A stretch of 36,906 nucleotides of DNA from Stenotrophomonas acidaminiphila. Lineage in GTDB: Bacteria > Pseudomonadota > Gammaproteobacteria > Xanthomonadales > Xanthomonadaceae. Where the stretch lies: NCBI RefSeq assembly GCF_001431595.1, contig NZ_LDJO01000072.1, positions 1 to 36,906 of the forward strand, written 5' to 3'. Below are positions 1-9,086 of the stretch, in pieces (within the stretch, counting starts at the first letter, position 1; the number at the start of each line of letters is the position of its first letter). Position numbers and translations under genes: made by a program. The notes under the pieces are model-generated. The model ran no database searches, had not been told where the DNA came from, and saw nothing but the letters and a program-made list of their open reading frames with translations.

Positions 1-1
1 C

Positions 2-100
2 CACCTCGAGATGTTCTACAACCCCATCCGCCGACATGGTTCCGCTGGCGGACTGTCACCGGTAGAGTTTGAGAGGCGCTACGCGCAGAGCGGCGACTGA
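2..100 (+). CDS. IS3-family transposase OrfB, C-terminal fragment (cut by window edge)
   Basis: Reading from base 2 gives an open frame ending at the TGA at 98-100. It contains EMFYNPIRRHGSAGGLSP followed by VEFERRYAQSGD. This is the hallmark tail of IS3-family DDE transposases, which end in a 'FYN..R.H...G..SP.EFE' segment just after the catalytic glutamate region. The rest of the gene, including the DDE residues, lies upstream of the window, so activity cannot be judged. The stop is followed within 2 bases by the presumed terminal inverted repeat, the normal layout at the right end of such elements. Confidence 0.75.
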   Translation, partial: HLEMFYNPIRRHGSAGGLSPVEFERRYAQSGD

Positions 101-101
101 G

Positions 102-126
102 TGTCTACGGAACTCTGGCCGGTCCA
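102..126. repeat. Presumed right terminal inverted repeat of the IS
   Basis: These 25 bases between the transposase stop and the first Rhs codon begin TGTCTACGG and end GGCCGGTCCA. They have the TG/CA end bases typical of IS3-family termini. The matching left repeat is outside the window, so the boundary is inferred from where Rhs coding homology starts (about 127). Confidence 0.5.
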
Positions 127-135
127 CAGGGCCGG

Positions 136-1836
136 TTGACTCGTATCACCGATGCCAGTGGCATGACGCAGTACTGCTACAACCGATTCGGTGAGTTGAC
201 CCGCAAGATGCAGATGACTGGCAGTCAGGTGTTCGAGGTTCGCTACCACTACGACGCCGCAGGTCGTCTTGCTGGCCAGACATATCCGGACGGAACGGTA
301 CTGGATGCGGTGCTCGATGGAGAAGGTCGCGTCGTCGAGCTTGGCATCGTCCCAAGCGGTGGCGGACGGCAGGTAGTGCTGACCGGCGTGACCTATGCGC
401 CGTTCGGCCCTAGTACTGGCTGGACATATGGCAACGGCCGTAATGTCATGCGCTCGCTGAATCAGAACTACCAGCCGCAGGCGATACACGACGCGGACAC
501 CGGGGGTCTTTCGCTGTGGTTCGAGTTCGATGCAATGGGCAATCTGGCCCGATTGAAGGATGCGGCGCAAAGCAGCACCTTGGCGCAATACAGCTACGAC
601 GCGCTGAATCGCCTTGAGCACGTGAAGGACGGACCGACCGGGACGCCGATCGAAACCTTTGATTACGACGCGACCGGCAACCGCACCAGTGTGCTGAGGG
701 CGGGTGTGATCACCGCTTATGCGTATCCCGCTTCCAGCCATCGTCTGTCGAGCGTGGGGGGCATGGCGCGTAGCTACGATGCGGCTGGAAACACCACTGG
801 CCTGAGCTCCGGGACTGGGTATGCGTACAACGATGCCGGGCGCCTGGCACTGGCGACGCATGGATCCGTGGTAGAGGTGAGCTACGGATACAATGGCAAA
901 GGTGAGCAGGTGCGCCGTACTCAAGGCACGGACACGACGTACTACGTGTACGATGAGGCGGGCCGCATGCTCGGTGAATACGGCAATGCCGGTGGCATGC
1001 AGCAGCAGGTCATGTGGTTTGGGAACATGCCTGTTGGTGTGCTGCACCGATCAGGTGCTGGTCATGCCTTGCACTACATCGAGCCGGACCACTTGGGCAC
1101 ACCGCGCGTCATTATCGATGGAATCCGTAACGTCCCGATCTGGACGTGGAGCATCGCTGGTGAGGCGTTCGGGAGTACGCCGCCGGATGAGGACCCGGAC
1201 AACGACGGCGTGGCGTTTGCCTTTGATCTGCGATATCCAGGCCAGCGATATGACAATACTACGGGTTTGAATTACAACTACTTCCGCGATTACGACCCCA
1301 GCACCGGAAGATACGTGCAGAGTGATCCGATTGGGCTGATGGGGGGGATAAACACGTATGGTTATGTAGTAGGCAATCCACTGTTGAATAGCGATCCTCG
1401 CGGGCTTGTAACTTGGAGGGGGTACGCTCACGGCGCAGGATTTGGGCACGCAGTGATCGCGGCAGCTAGATATAACTTCCACCTTGTTTCGGATTGCGTT
1501 AACGGCCGGCAAGCAATTGTCGATATTGATGCGAGTTTTTTTGGAGGAGGGTTAGGAGCGCCAATCACTTACACAATCTCGCAGGTATCGTTAGATGATG
1601 GGAAATCCGAGATTGATCCGTACGCACTTACAGGAAGTGCTTCTATGAAAGGAGCAGGACTGGCTGCTGGGGGTGGCGTTGCCTACTCTGGTTTTCAACT
1701 AGGGGCAGGGAAATCACCAGGTGCATGGGGTGGACAAGGGGGTTGGGATGCAACCCTTTATTGGTATCCAATAGGAAATTCAAAGATGGATGGTAGCCCC
1801 AAATGGGTCAGCTGTGGGGCATGTGGATCAAAATGA
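136..1836 (+). CDS. Rhs repeat-associated core protein, 5'-truncated, with variable C-terminal toxin-like tip
   Basis: This is the C-terminal part of an Rhs polymorphic-toxin protein. YD-type repeats (for example YDAAGRL, YNDAGRL, YDEAGRM) run through residues 1-290. The core follows at about 325-424, with DHLGTPRVI, YNYFRDYDPSTGRYVQSDP and IGLMGGINTYGY, closing with the hinge motif DPRGL (gene bases 1393-1407). Everything after 1407 (142 residues) is a variable tip. It is glycine-rich, with segments such as GFGHAVIAAA, FFGGGLGAP and GAGLAAGGGVAYSG, plus two late cysteines in SCGACGSK. I do not recognise the toxin fold. Coding similarity extends back to base 127, where it meets the IS end. 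The listed start is a TTG in mid-repeat, so the native N-terminus is missing and the gene may be silent or driven from the IS. The tip DNA is visibly richer in A+T than the core, as expected for exchanged tips. Confidence 0.85.
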   Translation: MTRITDASGMTQYCYNRFGELTRKMQMTGSQVFEVRYHYDAAGRLAGQTYPDGTVLDAVLDGEGRVVELGIVPSGGGRQVVLTGVTYAPFGPSTGWTYGNGRNVMRSLNQNYQPQAIHDADTGGLSLWFEFDAMGNLARLKDAAQSSTLAQYSYDALNRLEHVKDGPTGTPIETFDYDATGNRTSVLRAGVITAYAYPASSHRLSSVGGMARSYDAAGNTTGLSSGTGYAYNDAGRLALATHGSVVEVSYGYNGKGEQVRRTQGTDTTYYVYDEAGRMLGEYGNAGGMQQQVMWFGNMPVGVLHRSGAGHALHYIEPDHLGTPRVIIDGIRNVPIWTWSIAGEAFGSTPPDEDPDNDGVAFAFDLRYPGQRYDNTTGLNYNYFRDYDPSTGRYVQSDPIGLMGGINTYGYVVGNPLLNSDPRGLVTWRGYAHGAGFGHAVIAAARYNFHLVSDCVNGRQAIVDIDASFFGGGLGAPITYTISQVSLDDGKSEIDPYALTGSASMKGAGLAAGGGVAYSGFQLGAGKSPGAWGGQGGWDATLYWYPIGNSKMDGSPKWVSCGACGSK

Positions 1837-2126
1837 ATACAGAAACCTTCCTGCCGCTTCTTTTCTTTGGATTTCTGCTTTTAATAGTGAGCAGGCTAAT
1901 CGCTATAAAGCTCGCTAAAAGTTCTTTACCAAACGGGCGCCATTCAGAACTAGCTTCGCTTGATTACATTCCGTTGAATACCCCATCTGAAGCGCTTAAG
2001 TCGCTTTCTGCTTTTGGGAAAGCAGCTCTATCAAAACCACTTTCATTAGTTGGTCTTCTTTCATTTATACATATTGCGACTTGGATATCTCTGATTGGTG
2101 CAGTTCTCTTCGAGATATTTAGATAA
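1833..2126 (+). CDS. Small membrane protein, candidate immunity protein for the Rhs tip
   Basis: 97 residues starting MNTETFLPLLFFG. The ATG overlaps the Rhs stop codon in an ATGA arrangement, which implies translational coupling and chooses this start over a TTG/GTG 30 bases upstream. Two hydrophobic segments are evident: about residues 6-22 (FLPLLFFGFLLLIVS) and 70-92 (LVGLLSFIHIATWISLIGAVL). A polar stretch of about 45 residues lies between them. Rhs and related polymorphic toxins are usually followed immediately by their cognate immunity gene, so the position argues for immunity. A membrane immunity protein would suit a toxin acting on membrane or envelope. No family is recognised, and the function is an inference from context. 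Confidence 0.7.
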   Translation: MNTETFLPLLFFGFLLLIVSRLIAIKLAKSSLPNGRHSELASLDYIPLNTPSEALKSLSAFGKAALSKPLSLVGLLSFIHIATWISLIGAVLFEIFR

Positions 2127-2129
2127 CCG

Positions 2130-2732
2130 CGATCAGGCTCGCCTTCTAATATAACTACTTCCGGGATTATTATCCATGGGCCGGAAGGTGCTCGCAGAGT
2201 GATCCAATTGGTCTTGCAGGTGGTATCTCGACGTATGGGTACGCTGGCGGAAATCCGCTGACGGGGATTGATCCGCTGGGGCTGGCAGACACTTCGTCGC
2301 CTTGGTCAGTTGGCTGGGAGTGGTTAACTGGCACAGGGCCTCGGTATCGTGATTTTAGTGATGGTGATCCGTTTGCTGAGACACTCAGACAGCATGGAAA
2401 TATTCAGCGCCTCTTGAAAAGAGCTTGCGAGGGGGCAATTCTAAAGCAAGGAAAGTGGGATTACTCCGTAAGTGGTTGGAAGGGGGTTCCGCTCTATTTG
2501 CACGACTATTCAAGCTTGTTGACTTTCGGTCATATGGGAAATATTGCAGTTACTTTTCTCGGAAGCTACAACGCACGATTATCAAATCGGCGCTAACACG
2601 CTCTATGTTCAGGTGAACAATTCTTCTTCGATACAATCAGTAACGCATCCCCCTGTGATTGGTTGCACTAGGTGGTGGTCTGAGAACATTGGCGATCCAC
2701 TGAATCGTTGGCGGTCGACTGGTGCAATGTAA
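2130..2732 (+). pseudogene. Orphan Rhs core-plus-tip remnant (displaced toxin tip), frameshifted
   Basis: A second Rhs end lies here without a start codon. The frame read from 2150 gives YNYFRDYYPWAGR, SQSDPIGLAGGISTYGYAGG and NPLTGIDPLGL, the same core as at 1270-1407 of the upstream gene. A different tip follows (ADTSSPWSVGWEWLTG onward). The tip frame stops at 2594-2596 (SNRR*), but the adjacent frame continues with THDYQIGANTLYVQVN, VIGCTRWWSENIGDPLN and a stop at 2730-2732. A single-base insertion near 2565-2575 would restore one protein. The DQA..L codons before 2150 are also disturbed. This looks like an older tip pushed downstream when the present tip was acquired, then decayed. Confidence 0.75.
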
Positions 2733-2789
2733 GAAGTTGCCCGGACACTCAACCTGACATTTGATTTGTCCGAGTGTGGGTGCAAAAAA

Positions 2790-3113
2790 ATGATGCGCTC
2801 CTTCGTAACACTGCTTATTTCCGCTTCTCTTGTTGGATGTGCCTGGGAACAGGATGTGACTGAATTTGTCGAAGTATGGAGGGCTGACGATGTTCGGGAT
2901 CAGGGCAGGGAGATTTCCATGCGGCAGGATGGAAAGTTCATGGCAGCGAGAATTCCTGCCGCTATGGTTTGCTCGTCTGCTGGCGCAGGCATATCGAGCG
3001 AGAAATGTAGCGTCCCTTACGGCGTCATGGTCTTTATTGGCCCAGAAAAAGAGCTGCCATTGATCTCAGGCGTTTATAAACCATCGACAGGAATAGAGTT
3101 CAGCCATATGTGA
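2790..3113 (+). CDS. Small lipoprotein next to the orphan Rhs tip (possible immunity protein)
   Basis: 107 residues from ATG 2790 (a second ATG is at 2793). The N-terminus MMRSFVTLLISASLVGCAW is a type II signal peptide with an LVGC lipobox, so the mature protein should be a lipid-anchored periplasmic-facing protein of about 90 residues. The remainder (MRQDGKFMAARIPAAMVC, then two further cysteines) matches no family I know. It lies 57 bases after the orphan Rhs tip, where that tip's immunity gene would be expected. A lipoprotein suits protection against a toxin acting in the periplasm. Function is inferred from position only. A strong terminator closes the unit. Confidence 0.6.
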   Translation: MMRSFVTLLISASLVGCAWEQDVTEFVEVWRADDVRDQGREISMRQDGKFMAARIPAAMVCSSAGAGISSEKCSVPYGVMVFIGPEKELPLISGVYKPSTGIEFSHM

Positions 3114-3115
3114 AT

Positions 3116-3150
3116 AACAACAAGCCCTGCTCACGCGGGGCTTGTTGTTT
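3116..3150 (+). terminator. Rho-independent terminator of the Rhs island
   Basis: A perfect 12-bp stem: AACAACAAGCCC at 3116-3127 pairs with GGGCTTGTTGTT at 3138-3149, with a 10-base loop. The T-rich right arm adds a short U tract. It follows the lipoprotein stop by 2 bases and separates the accessory island from comM. Confidence 0.85.
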
Positions 3151-3252
3151 ATCCGTTCTCGCTTCGCATCTGTTCCTGCTGCTGTTACCTGGAGTTCCCA
3201 GAAAGCGAATCTGTCAACGTCGGCGGCATCCCCACTCGGGGCACTGCCCGCT

Positions 3253-5550
<2,298 letters not shown>

Positions 5551-5553
5551 ACC

Positions 5554-5922
5554 ATGGCGACCGTGGACGGTGAATTCGGCCAGCGCCTGCAGCGGGCCCT
5601 GGCGATGCTGGATGGCAAGGGGCTGCCGCGCGGCACGTCCGAGCCGTTGCTCTACCGGGGGTTGTGGAAGCTCGGTTTCCGCGTGCCGCCGCCGCTCATG
5701 ATGGGGTTTGTCCCGAATGCCTTGCTGATGGGGGGCTTCTTCGGGCCGACCTGGGGCTTGGTGATGTGGTTGGTGGGCTGGCGCCGTTCGCAGATGCCGG
5801 TGGGCATGGTGCTGCAGGCCATGGTGCTGGCCGGCGTGCTGTTCGGCCTGTCGATGGGGATGTACGGGCGTTGGATTGCGGGCCGGCACGGCATTCCGCA
5901 CTGGCGCGATTTCCAAGGCTGA
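5554..5922 (+). CDS. Small membrane protein, DUF6404-like
   Basis: 122 residues, ATG 3 bases after the glnB stop, so probably co-transcribed with it. A cytosolic N-terminal helix (FGQRLQRALAMLDGKGLPRG) is followed by PLLYRGLWKLGFRVPPPLMM. Two transmembrane segments come next: about 50-73 (GFVPNALLMGGFFGPTWGLV) and 84-104 (VGMVLQAMVLAGVLFGLSMG). The 'PLL.R.LW.LG..VPPP' motif followed by two membrane spans recalls the DUF6404 family, which has no known function. The family name is from memory and should be confirmed. The position behind a P-II gene is unusual and could be incidental. Confidence 0.7.
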   Translation: MATVDGEFGQRLQRALAMLDGKGLPRGTSEPLLYRGLWKLGFRVPPPLMMGFVPNALLMGGFFGPTWGLVMWLVGWRRSQMPVGMVLQAMVLAGVLFGLSMGMYGRWIAGRHGIPHWRDFQG

Positions 5923-6273
5923 GCGCGGCTGGCGGGCCGCTGCCGGTGTTGCCCGCCGCGGCGGGCGGGCCGTGGACAGTGGCATGCGTTCCCGGGCAGG
6001 CCGGCCGGTAGTCGGTACCGCCGCTGCAGTGGGCTCCCAGGCTGCGGCCTGGGAGCTGTCTCCTGTGCTGAAGCCGCGGGGTCCTGTGGGCCAGCGGGCC
6101 CCGCGAGGGGCGGCAGACGAAAGACCTCGTGTCGCTACGGAGTCATTCTGGGCGGAGCCCCCGGGTTGTCCGCCCGATGCCCTGGCCATGAAGGCGATCC
6201 GGCGGGACAGGGCCCCATGCGGGAAAGGAGCGCGCCAGGCCCAGGCGCGGACATGGCGGGCGGTACCGATGCC
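5923..6273. other. Intergenic region with a strong palindrome, no gene seen
   Basis: These 351 bases lie between convergent genes. The clearest structure is a perfect 10-bp inverted repeat: GCTCCCAGGC at 6033-6042 pairs with GCCTGGGAGC at 6047-6056 around a TGCG loop. There is no T run on either side, so it is a weak or Rho-assisted terminator at best. GC-rich self-complementary stretches also occur near 6085-6110. Open frames crossing the region have no recognisable domains and read through into the antisense of the serine hydrolase gene. Confidence 0.5.
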
Positions 6274-7755
6274 TCAATCGCTGCTGCCTCCGGGTTGTTT
6301 GTCCGTGCCCATTGCTTCCAGCGCCGCGCGGGCGCTGCGGCTGGCCGGATCGAGCTTCAGGGCGGTGCGGTAGCTTTGGCGCGCTTCATCCAGCCGCCCC
6401 GCCGCGCGATACGCCTCCCCGAGACTGTCGTGGGTGTTGGCCGAACCGGGATATGCCGCCACGCCCCATTCAAATACGCTGACCGCCTCGTCCTTGCGGC
6501 CCGCGCGAAGGAACGTGTAGCCCAGCGCGTTCAGCGCCCTCTCGCTGTGGTCGTAGTCGTCGCGGCGCACCCCCAGCCCTTCATAGGCCGCCGTCATGGC
6601 CTTGGGCCCCTGGCGATAGGCGATCGGGGTCAGCAGGTCGTCCAGGCTCCGCTTTGCCGGTTGCATCGGCTTGCCGTTGAGCACCTCCATGAGGTCCTGG
6701 CCCATCGTCACCACAAGCGCGCCCTGCCAGAAATTGTCGAGGATGATGACGCAGTCCTCGTGCGACTCGGACCGCAGGTAATAGCTCTGGTAGCCCGGTA
6801 CGCTGCCGGTGTGGGAGACGACCTGCAGCCTGGCGCCATCGGGCAGTGTCCAGTCATCGACATTCCACCCGAACCCATGGTGCGACGCCTGCGCTGTCAG
6901 CATCTGCCGCCGCGTGTCGTGGCTCAGCAGGCGCTCACCATACAGCGCCCGGTCGAAGCGGTAGAGATCGTCGACCGTGGTGTAGATGCCCGCCGCCGCG
7001 AACGACACGCTCGGGTCGATCCACTGTGGCTGCACCAGGGTGCCTTCCGCGGTGCGGGTGTAGCCTTCGGCGAGCCGTTCCAGCACCGACCTGCCGTTGA
7101 AAACACCACTGGCGGCCATGCCTGCCGGGGCGAAGATCCGCTCCTGCAGGTTGTCCGCAAGAGGCTGCCCGGTCGCCTGTTCGATCAGCAGGCCGAGCAG
7201 GAAGAAGCCATTGTTGTTGTATCGCCACTGCTGGCCCGGATTTTCCAGGAGCGTCGGCTTGATCCACTCACGCGCAAAGTCCATCGGCGCATAGCTGCGG
7301 CGCGCGGCGGTCTGCCACCACGGGTCGGTGTAGCGCCCGGGGACGTCGGCAAGCCCCGAGGTGTGGCTGAGCAGCTGGGCCACCGTCACCTTCGCCGCAG
7401 GCGTCCCGGCGTAGAGCGCCGGCAGGTATTCGCCCAGTGTCCCGTCCAACCGCAGCGTGCCCTGCTGGACCAGTTGCATGGTGAGCGTGGCGACCAGCGG
7501 CTTGCTCAGCGAGCCGACCCGATAGCGCCCTTCCACCCGGTTGGGCGTTGCCCATTCAACATTGGCCTGGCCGTAGGCGGCGCGCAGCAGCACCTGGTCT
7601 CCCCGCGCCACCAGCACCGTCCCGTTGAACCCACGGTGATCGGCGTAGCTGTCGACGAGGCGGCGCAGTTCATCGGCCGTGGGAGGCTGCTTGGCCAGGG
7701 CGACTGCGCTGCACGTCAGCAGGACGAAACCACATACCCGGGCAATGGGACGCAT
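6274..7755 (-). CDS. Secreted class C beta-lactamase-like serine hydrolase with C-terminal TPR repeats
   Basis: 493 residues. A signal peptide (about 1-21, ending ALA) is followed by a beta-lactamase/transpeptidase-like domain. The nucleophile motif is SLSK (Ser82, Lys85), the second motif YNN (Tyr179, Asn181) and the third HTG (315-317) in place of KTG. From about 395 to 485 there are two tetratricopeptide-like repeats (ALNALGYTFLRAGRKDEAVS and THDSLGEAYRAAGRLDEARQ). The HTG motif is typical of class C-like esterases and D-aminopeptidases rather than true AmpC, so antibiotic hydrolysis should not be assumed. The mature protein should be periplasmic or outer-membrane associated. A BlaI/MecI-type palindrome sits 39 bases upstream, which suggests inducible control. 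There are no regulator genes beside it. Confidence 0.85.
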   Translation of the reverse strand: MRPIARVCGFVLLTCSAVALAKQPPTADELRRLVDSYADHRGFNGTVLVARGDQVLLRAAYGQANVEWATPNRVEGRYRVGSLSKPLVATLTMQLVQQGTLRLDGTLGEYLPALYAGTPAAKVTVAQLLSHTSGLADVPGRYTDPWWQTAARRSYAPMDFAREWIKPTLLENPGQQWRYNNNGFFLLGLLIEQATGQPLADNLQERIFAPAGMAASGVFNGRSVLERLAEGYTRTAEGTLVQPQWIDPSVSFAAAGIYTTVDDLYRFDRALYGERLLSHDTRRQMLTAQASHHGFGWNVDDWTLPDGARLQVVSHTGSVPGYQSYYLRSESHEDCVIILDNFWQGALVVTMGQDLMEVLNGKPMQPAKRSLDDLLTPIAYRQGPKAMTAAYEGLGVRRDDYDHSERALNALGYTFLRAGRKDEAVSVFEWGVAAYPGSANTHDSLGEAYRAAGRLDEARQSYRTALKLDPASRSARAALEAMGTDKQPGGSSD

Positions 7756-7793
7756 CGATTGGCCTACGTTGGAGAACCCGTCCGAAGCTAGCG

Positions 7794-7815
7794 ATTGACT
7801 ACAGTTGTAGTCAAT
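7794..7815 (-). promoter_or_regulatory. BlaI/MecI-type operator upstream of the serine hydrolase
   Basis: A perfect dyad: ATTGACTACA at 7794-7803 and TGTAGTCAAT at 7806-7815, separated by two bases. The inner TACA-N2-TGTA core with flanking GAC/GTC matches the operator form bound by BlaI/MecI-family winged-helix repressors. On the minus strand the left arm also supplies a -35-like TTGACT, with a weak TAGCTT 18 bases downstream, so a bound dimer would block the promoter. The identification is by consensus; no blaI-blaR1 pair is in the window. Confidence 0.65.
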
Positions 7816-7929
7816 GGGTCGTCCGGCATGGTTCCAGGGCCCTCCGGGCGAGGCGCCGTGCCAGGCAGCGTGATGGCTGCGTTCGGCAGCCGGGTGGCCC
7901 GGGGGATGCGCGGCGCCTGGAGAACCAAC

Positions 7930-7961
7930 GAAAACCCCGCGCCGGTGGCCGGCGCGGGGTT
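7930..7961 (-). terminator. Rho-independent terminator of speE
   Basis: A perfect 13-bp stem: AACCCCGCGCCGG at 7933-7945 and CCGGCGCGGGGTT at 7949-7961, with a 3-base loop. Read on the minus strand it ends in TTTT (7934-7931). It lies 29 bases past the speE stop. Confidence 0.85.
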
Positions 7962-7990
7962 GGGGTACGTCGCTGCGGTGTGGCGCGGGC

Positions 7991-8848
7991 TTACTCGCCC
8001 AGCGCCTTGGCCACGAACGGCGGGCTGACCAGCACGCCGGTGTGCAGCGGGGCGGTGTAGTACAGCGTGTCGAACGGCTTGGCGGCGGCGTCTTCCTGGC
8101 GGAAGCCGAAGCCGAAGCCGGCCTGCTTGCTGGCCACGGTCACCGACCACCAGCCGGTCGGGTAGCACGGCTGCGGGAACGGCAGGGTCTTGAACGACTG
8201 GAAGCCGGCCTTGCCCATCTCCGCGCGCATGTCCTTGATCAGGTCCAGCAGCGCCAGCGGCGATTCGCTCTGCTGCACCAGCAGGCCGTCGTCCTTCAGC
8301 GCGCGGAAGCAGCTTTCGAAGAAGGCCTTGTTGAACAGGCCCTCGGCCGGGCCGACCGGGTCGGTGGAGTCCACGATCACCACGTCGACGCTGCCCGGCG
8401 CGCAGTTGGCCATGTAGGCCACGCCGTCGTCGAACAGCAGCTCGGCACGGGTATCGCCGTTGGACTCGCACAGCTCCGGGAAGTACTTCTCGGCCATGCG
8501 CGTGACCTGCTCGTCGATGTCGCACTGGGTGGCGCTTTCAACGCCCGGGTGCTTGAGCACCTCGCGCAGGGTGCCGCAGTCGCCGCCGCCGATGATCACC
8601 ACGCGCCTGGGCGCCGGGTGGGTGAACAGCACCGGGTGGCTGATCATCTCGTGGTAGAAGAAGTTGTCCTTGGTGGTCAGCATCATGGCGCCATCGATGA
8701 CCATCAGCTTGCCCCAGTCGGTGCTGTCGTAGATCTCGATCTTCTGGAACGGCGACTGCACTTCGTCCAGCTTGCCGGTGATGCGGAAACCGATGGCCGA
8801 GCCGGTCGGCTGGAAGTGTTCGATGAACCAGTTGTCGAGGGTGGTCAT
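7991..8848 (-). CDS. speE: Spermidine synthase (polyamine aminopropyltransferase)
   Basis: 285 residues starting MTTLDNWFIEHFQPTGSAIG; AGGAA 7-8 bases before this ATG favours it over an in-frame start 18 bases upstream. The cofactor-binding loop reads IGGGDCGTLREVLKHPG (residues 86-102), the usual GGGDGG with Cys for one Gly. Catalytic and aminopropyl-acceptor residues lie in IVDSTDPVGPAEGLF (Asp160, Asp163). The enzyme transfers an aminopropyl group from decarboxylated S-adenosylmethionine to putrescine. It is divergent from speA, and the two together supply agmatine-derived polyamines. The intervening 238 bases hold two inverted repeats. Confidence 0.95.
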   Translation of the reverse strand: MTTLDNWFIEHFQPTGSAIGFRITGKLDEVQSPFQKIEIYDSTDWGKLMVIDGAMMLTTKDNFFYHEMISHPVLFTHPAPRRVVIIGGGDCGTLREVLKHPGVESATQCDIDEQVTRMAEKYFPELCESNGDTRAELLFDDGVAYMANCAPGSVDVVIVDSTDPVGPAEGLFNKAFFESCFRALKDDGLLVQQSESPLALLDLIKDMRAEMGKAGFQSFKTLPFPQPCYPTGWWSVTVASKQAGFGFGFRQEDAAAKPFDTLYYTAPLHTGVLVSPPFVAKALGE

Positions 8849-8870
8849 GGGGATTCCTGGGTGCAATGGA

Positions 8871-8899
8871 CTTTTCCCTTCTCCCGCGGGCGGGAAAAG
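8871..8899. repeat. Intergenic inverted repeat between speE and speA (first)
   Basis: CTTTTCCC at 8871-8878 pairs with GGGAAAAG at 8892-8899. The 13-base loop includes the palindrome CCCGCGGG (8883-8890). It lies just upstream of speE and may form part of that gene's leader. It resembles the dispersed intergenic hairpins common in this order. Confidence 0.5.
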
Positions 8900-8960
8900 G
8901 TGCCCCGGAGGGCGGGCGAGGGGGGCGGCAAAGCCCGGTACGACGGGGTCTGCGCCGTAT

Positions 8961-8999
8961 TTCCGCCCCTGGATCCCGCTCCGGAGCGGGAGGGCGGAA
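8961..8999. repeat. Intergenic inverted repeat between speE and speA (second)
   Basis: A nested dyad. The outer arms TTCCGCCC (8961-8968) and GGGCGGAA (8992-8999) flank the perfect palindrome CCCGCTCCGGAGCGGG (8975-8990). It is centred between the two divergent spe genes, so it could be a dispersed repeat or a shared operator. Confidence 0.55.
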
Positions 9000-9041
9000 G
9001 GCGCGGGCGCGGATTGTAACGGACCCTTGCCCCGCTGGCGT

Positions 9042-9047
9042 TAGAAT
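9042..9047 (+). promoter_or_regulatory. Possible -10 element of speA
   Basis: TAGAAT lies 39 bases before the speA ATG, in the context GTTAGAATGCGCG. No good -35 hexamer is found at 16-18 bases, so the call is weak. Confidence 0.3.
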
Positions 9048-9086
9048 GCGCGTCCTTTTTATCCACAGCCGAGAGTTGCTACGCCG

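Larger units (their letters stand above)
1..126 (+). mobile_element. Right end of an IS3-family insertion sequence
   Basis: The window opens inside an insertion sequence. It contains the last 32 codons of an IS3-type transposase (stop at 98-100) and then a terminal segment at 102-126. That segment starts TGTCTACGG and ends TCCA, which suits the TG...CA termini of IS3-family ends. Directly after it the reading frame of an Rhs protein begins (QGRLTRITDASGMTQ), so the element has inserted into, or recombined with, the Rhs gene. The left end, left inverted repeat and target duplication lie outside the window. The family call rests on the transposase C-terminus; the subgroup is not determined. Confidence 0.75.

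Noticed and set aside
5923..6373. Small open frames in the gap after the DUF6404-like gene
   Set aside because: Low-complexity Arg/Ala/Gly-rich translations, no ribosome site, and they run into the antisense of the serine hydrolase gene.
6274..7755. Calling the serine hydrolase an AmpC beta-lactamase
   Set aside because: The third motif is HTG rather than KTG and a TPR tail is present; only the fold-level family is supported.
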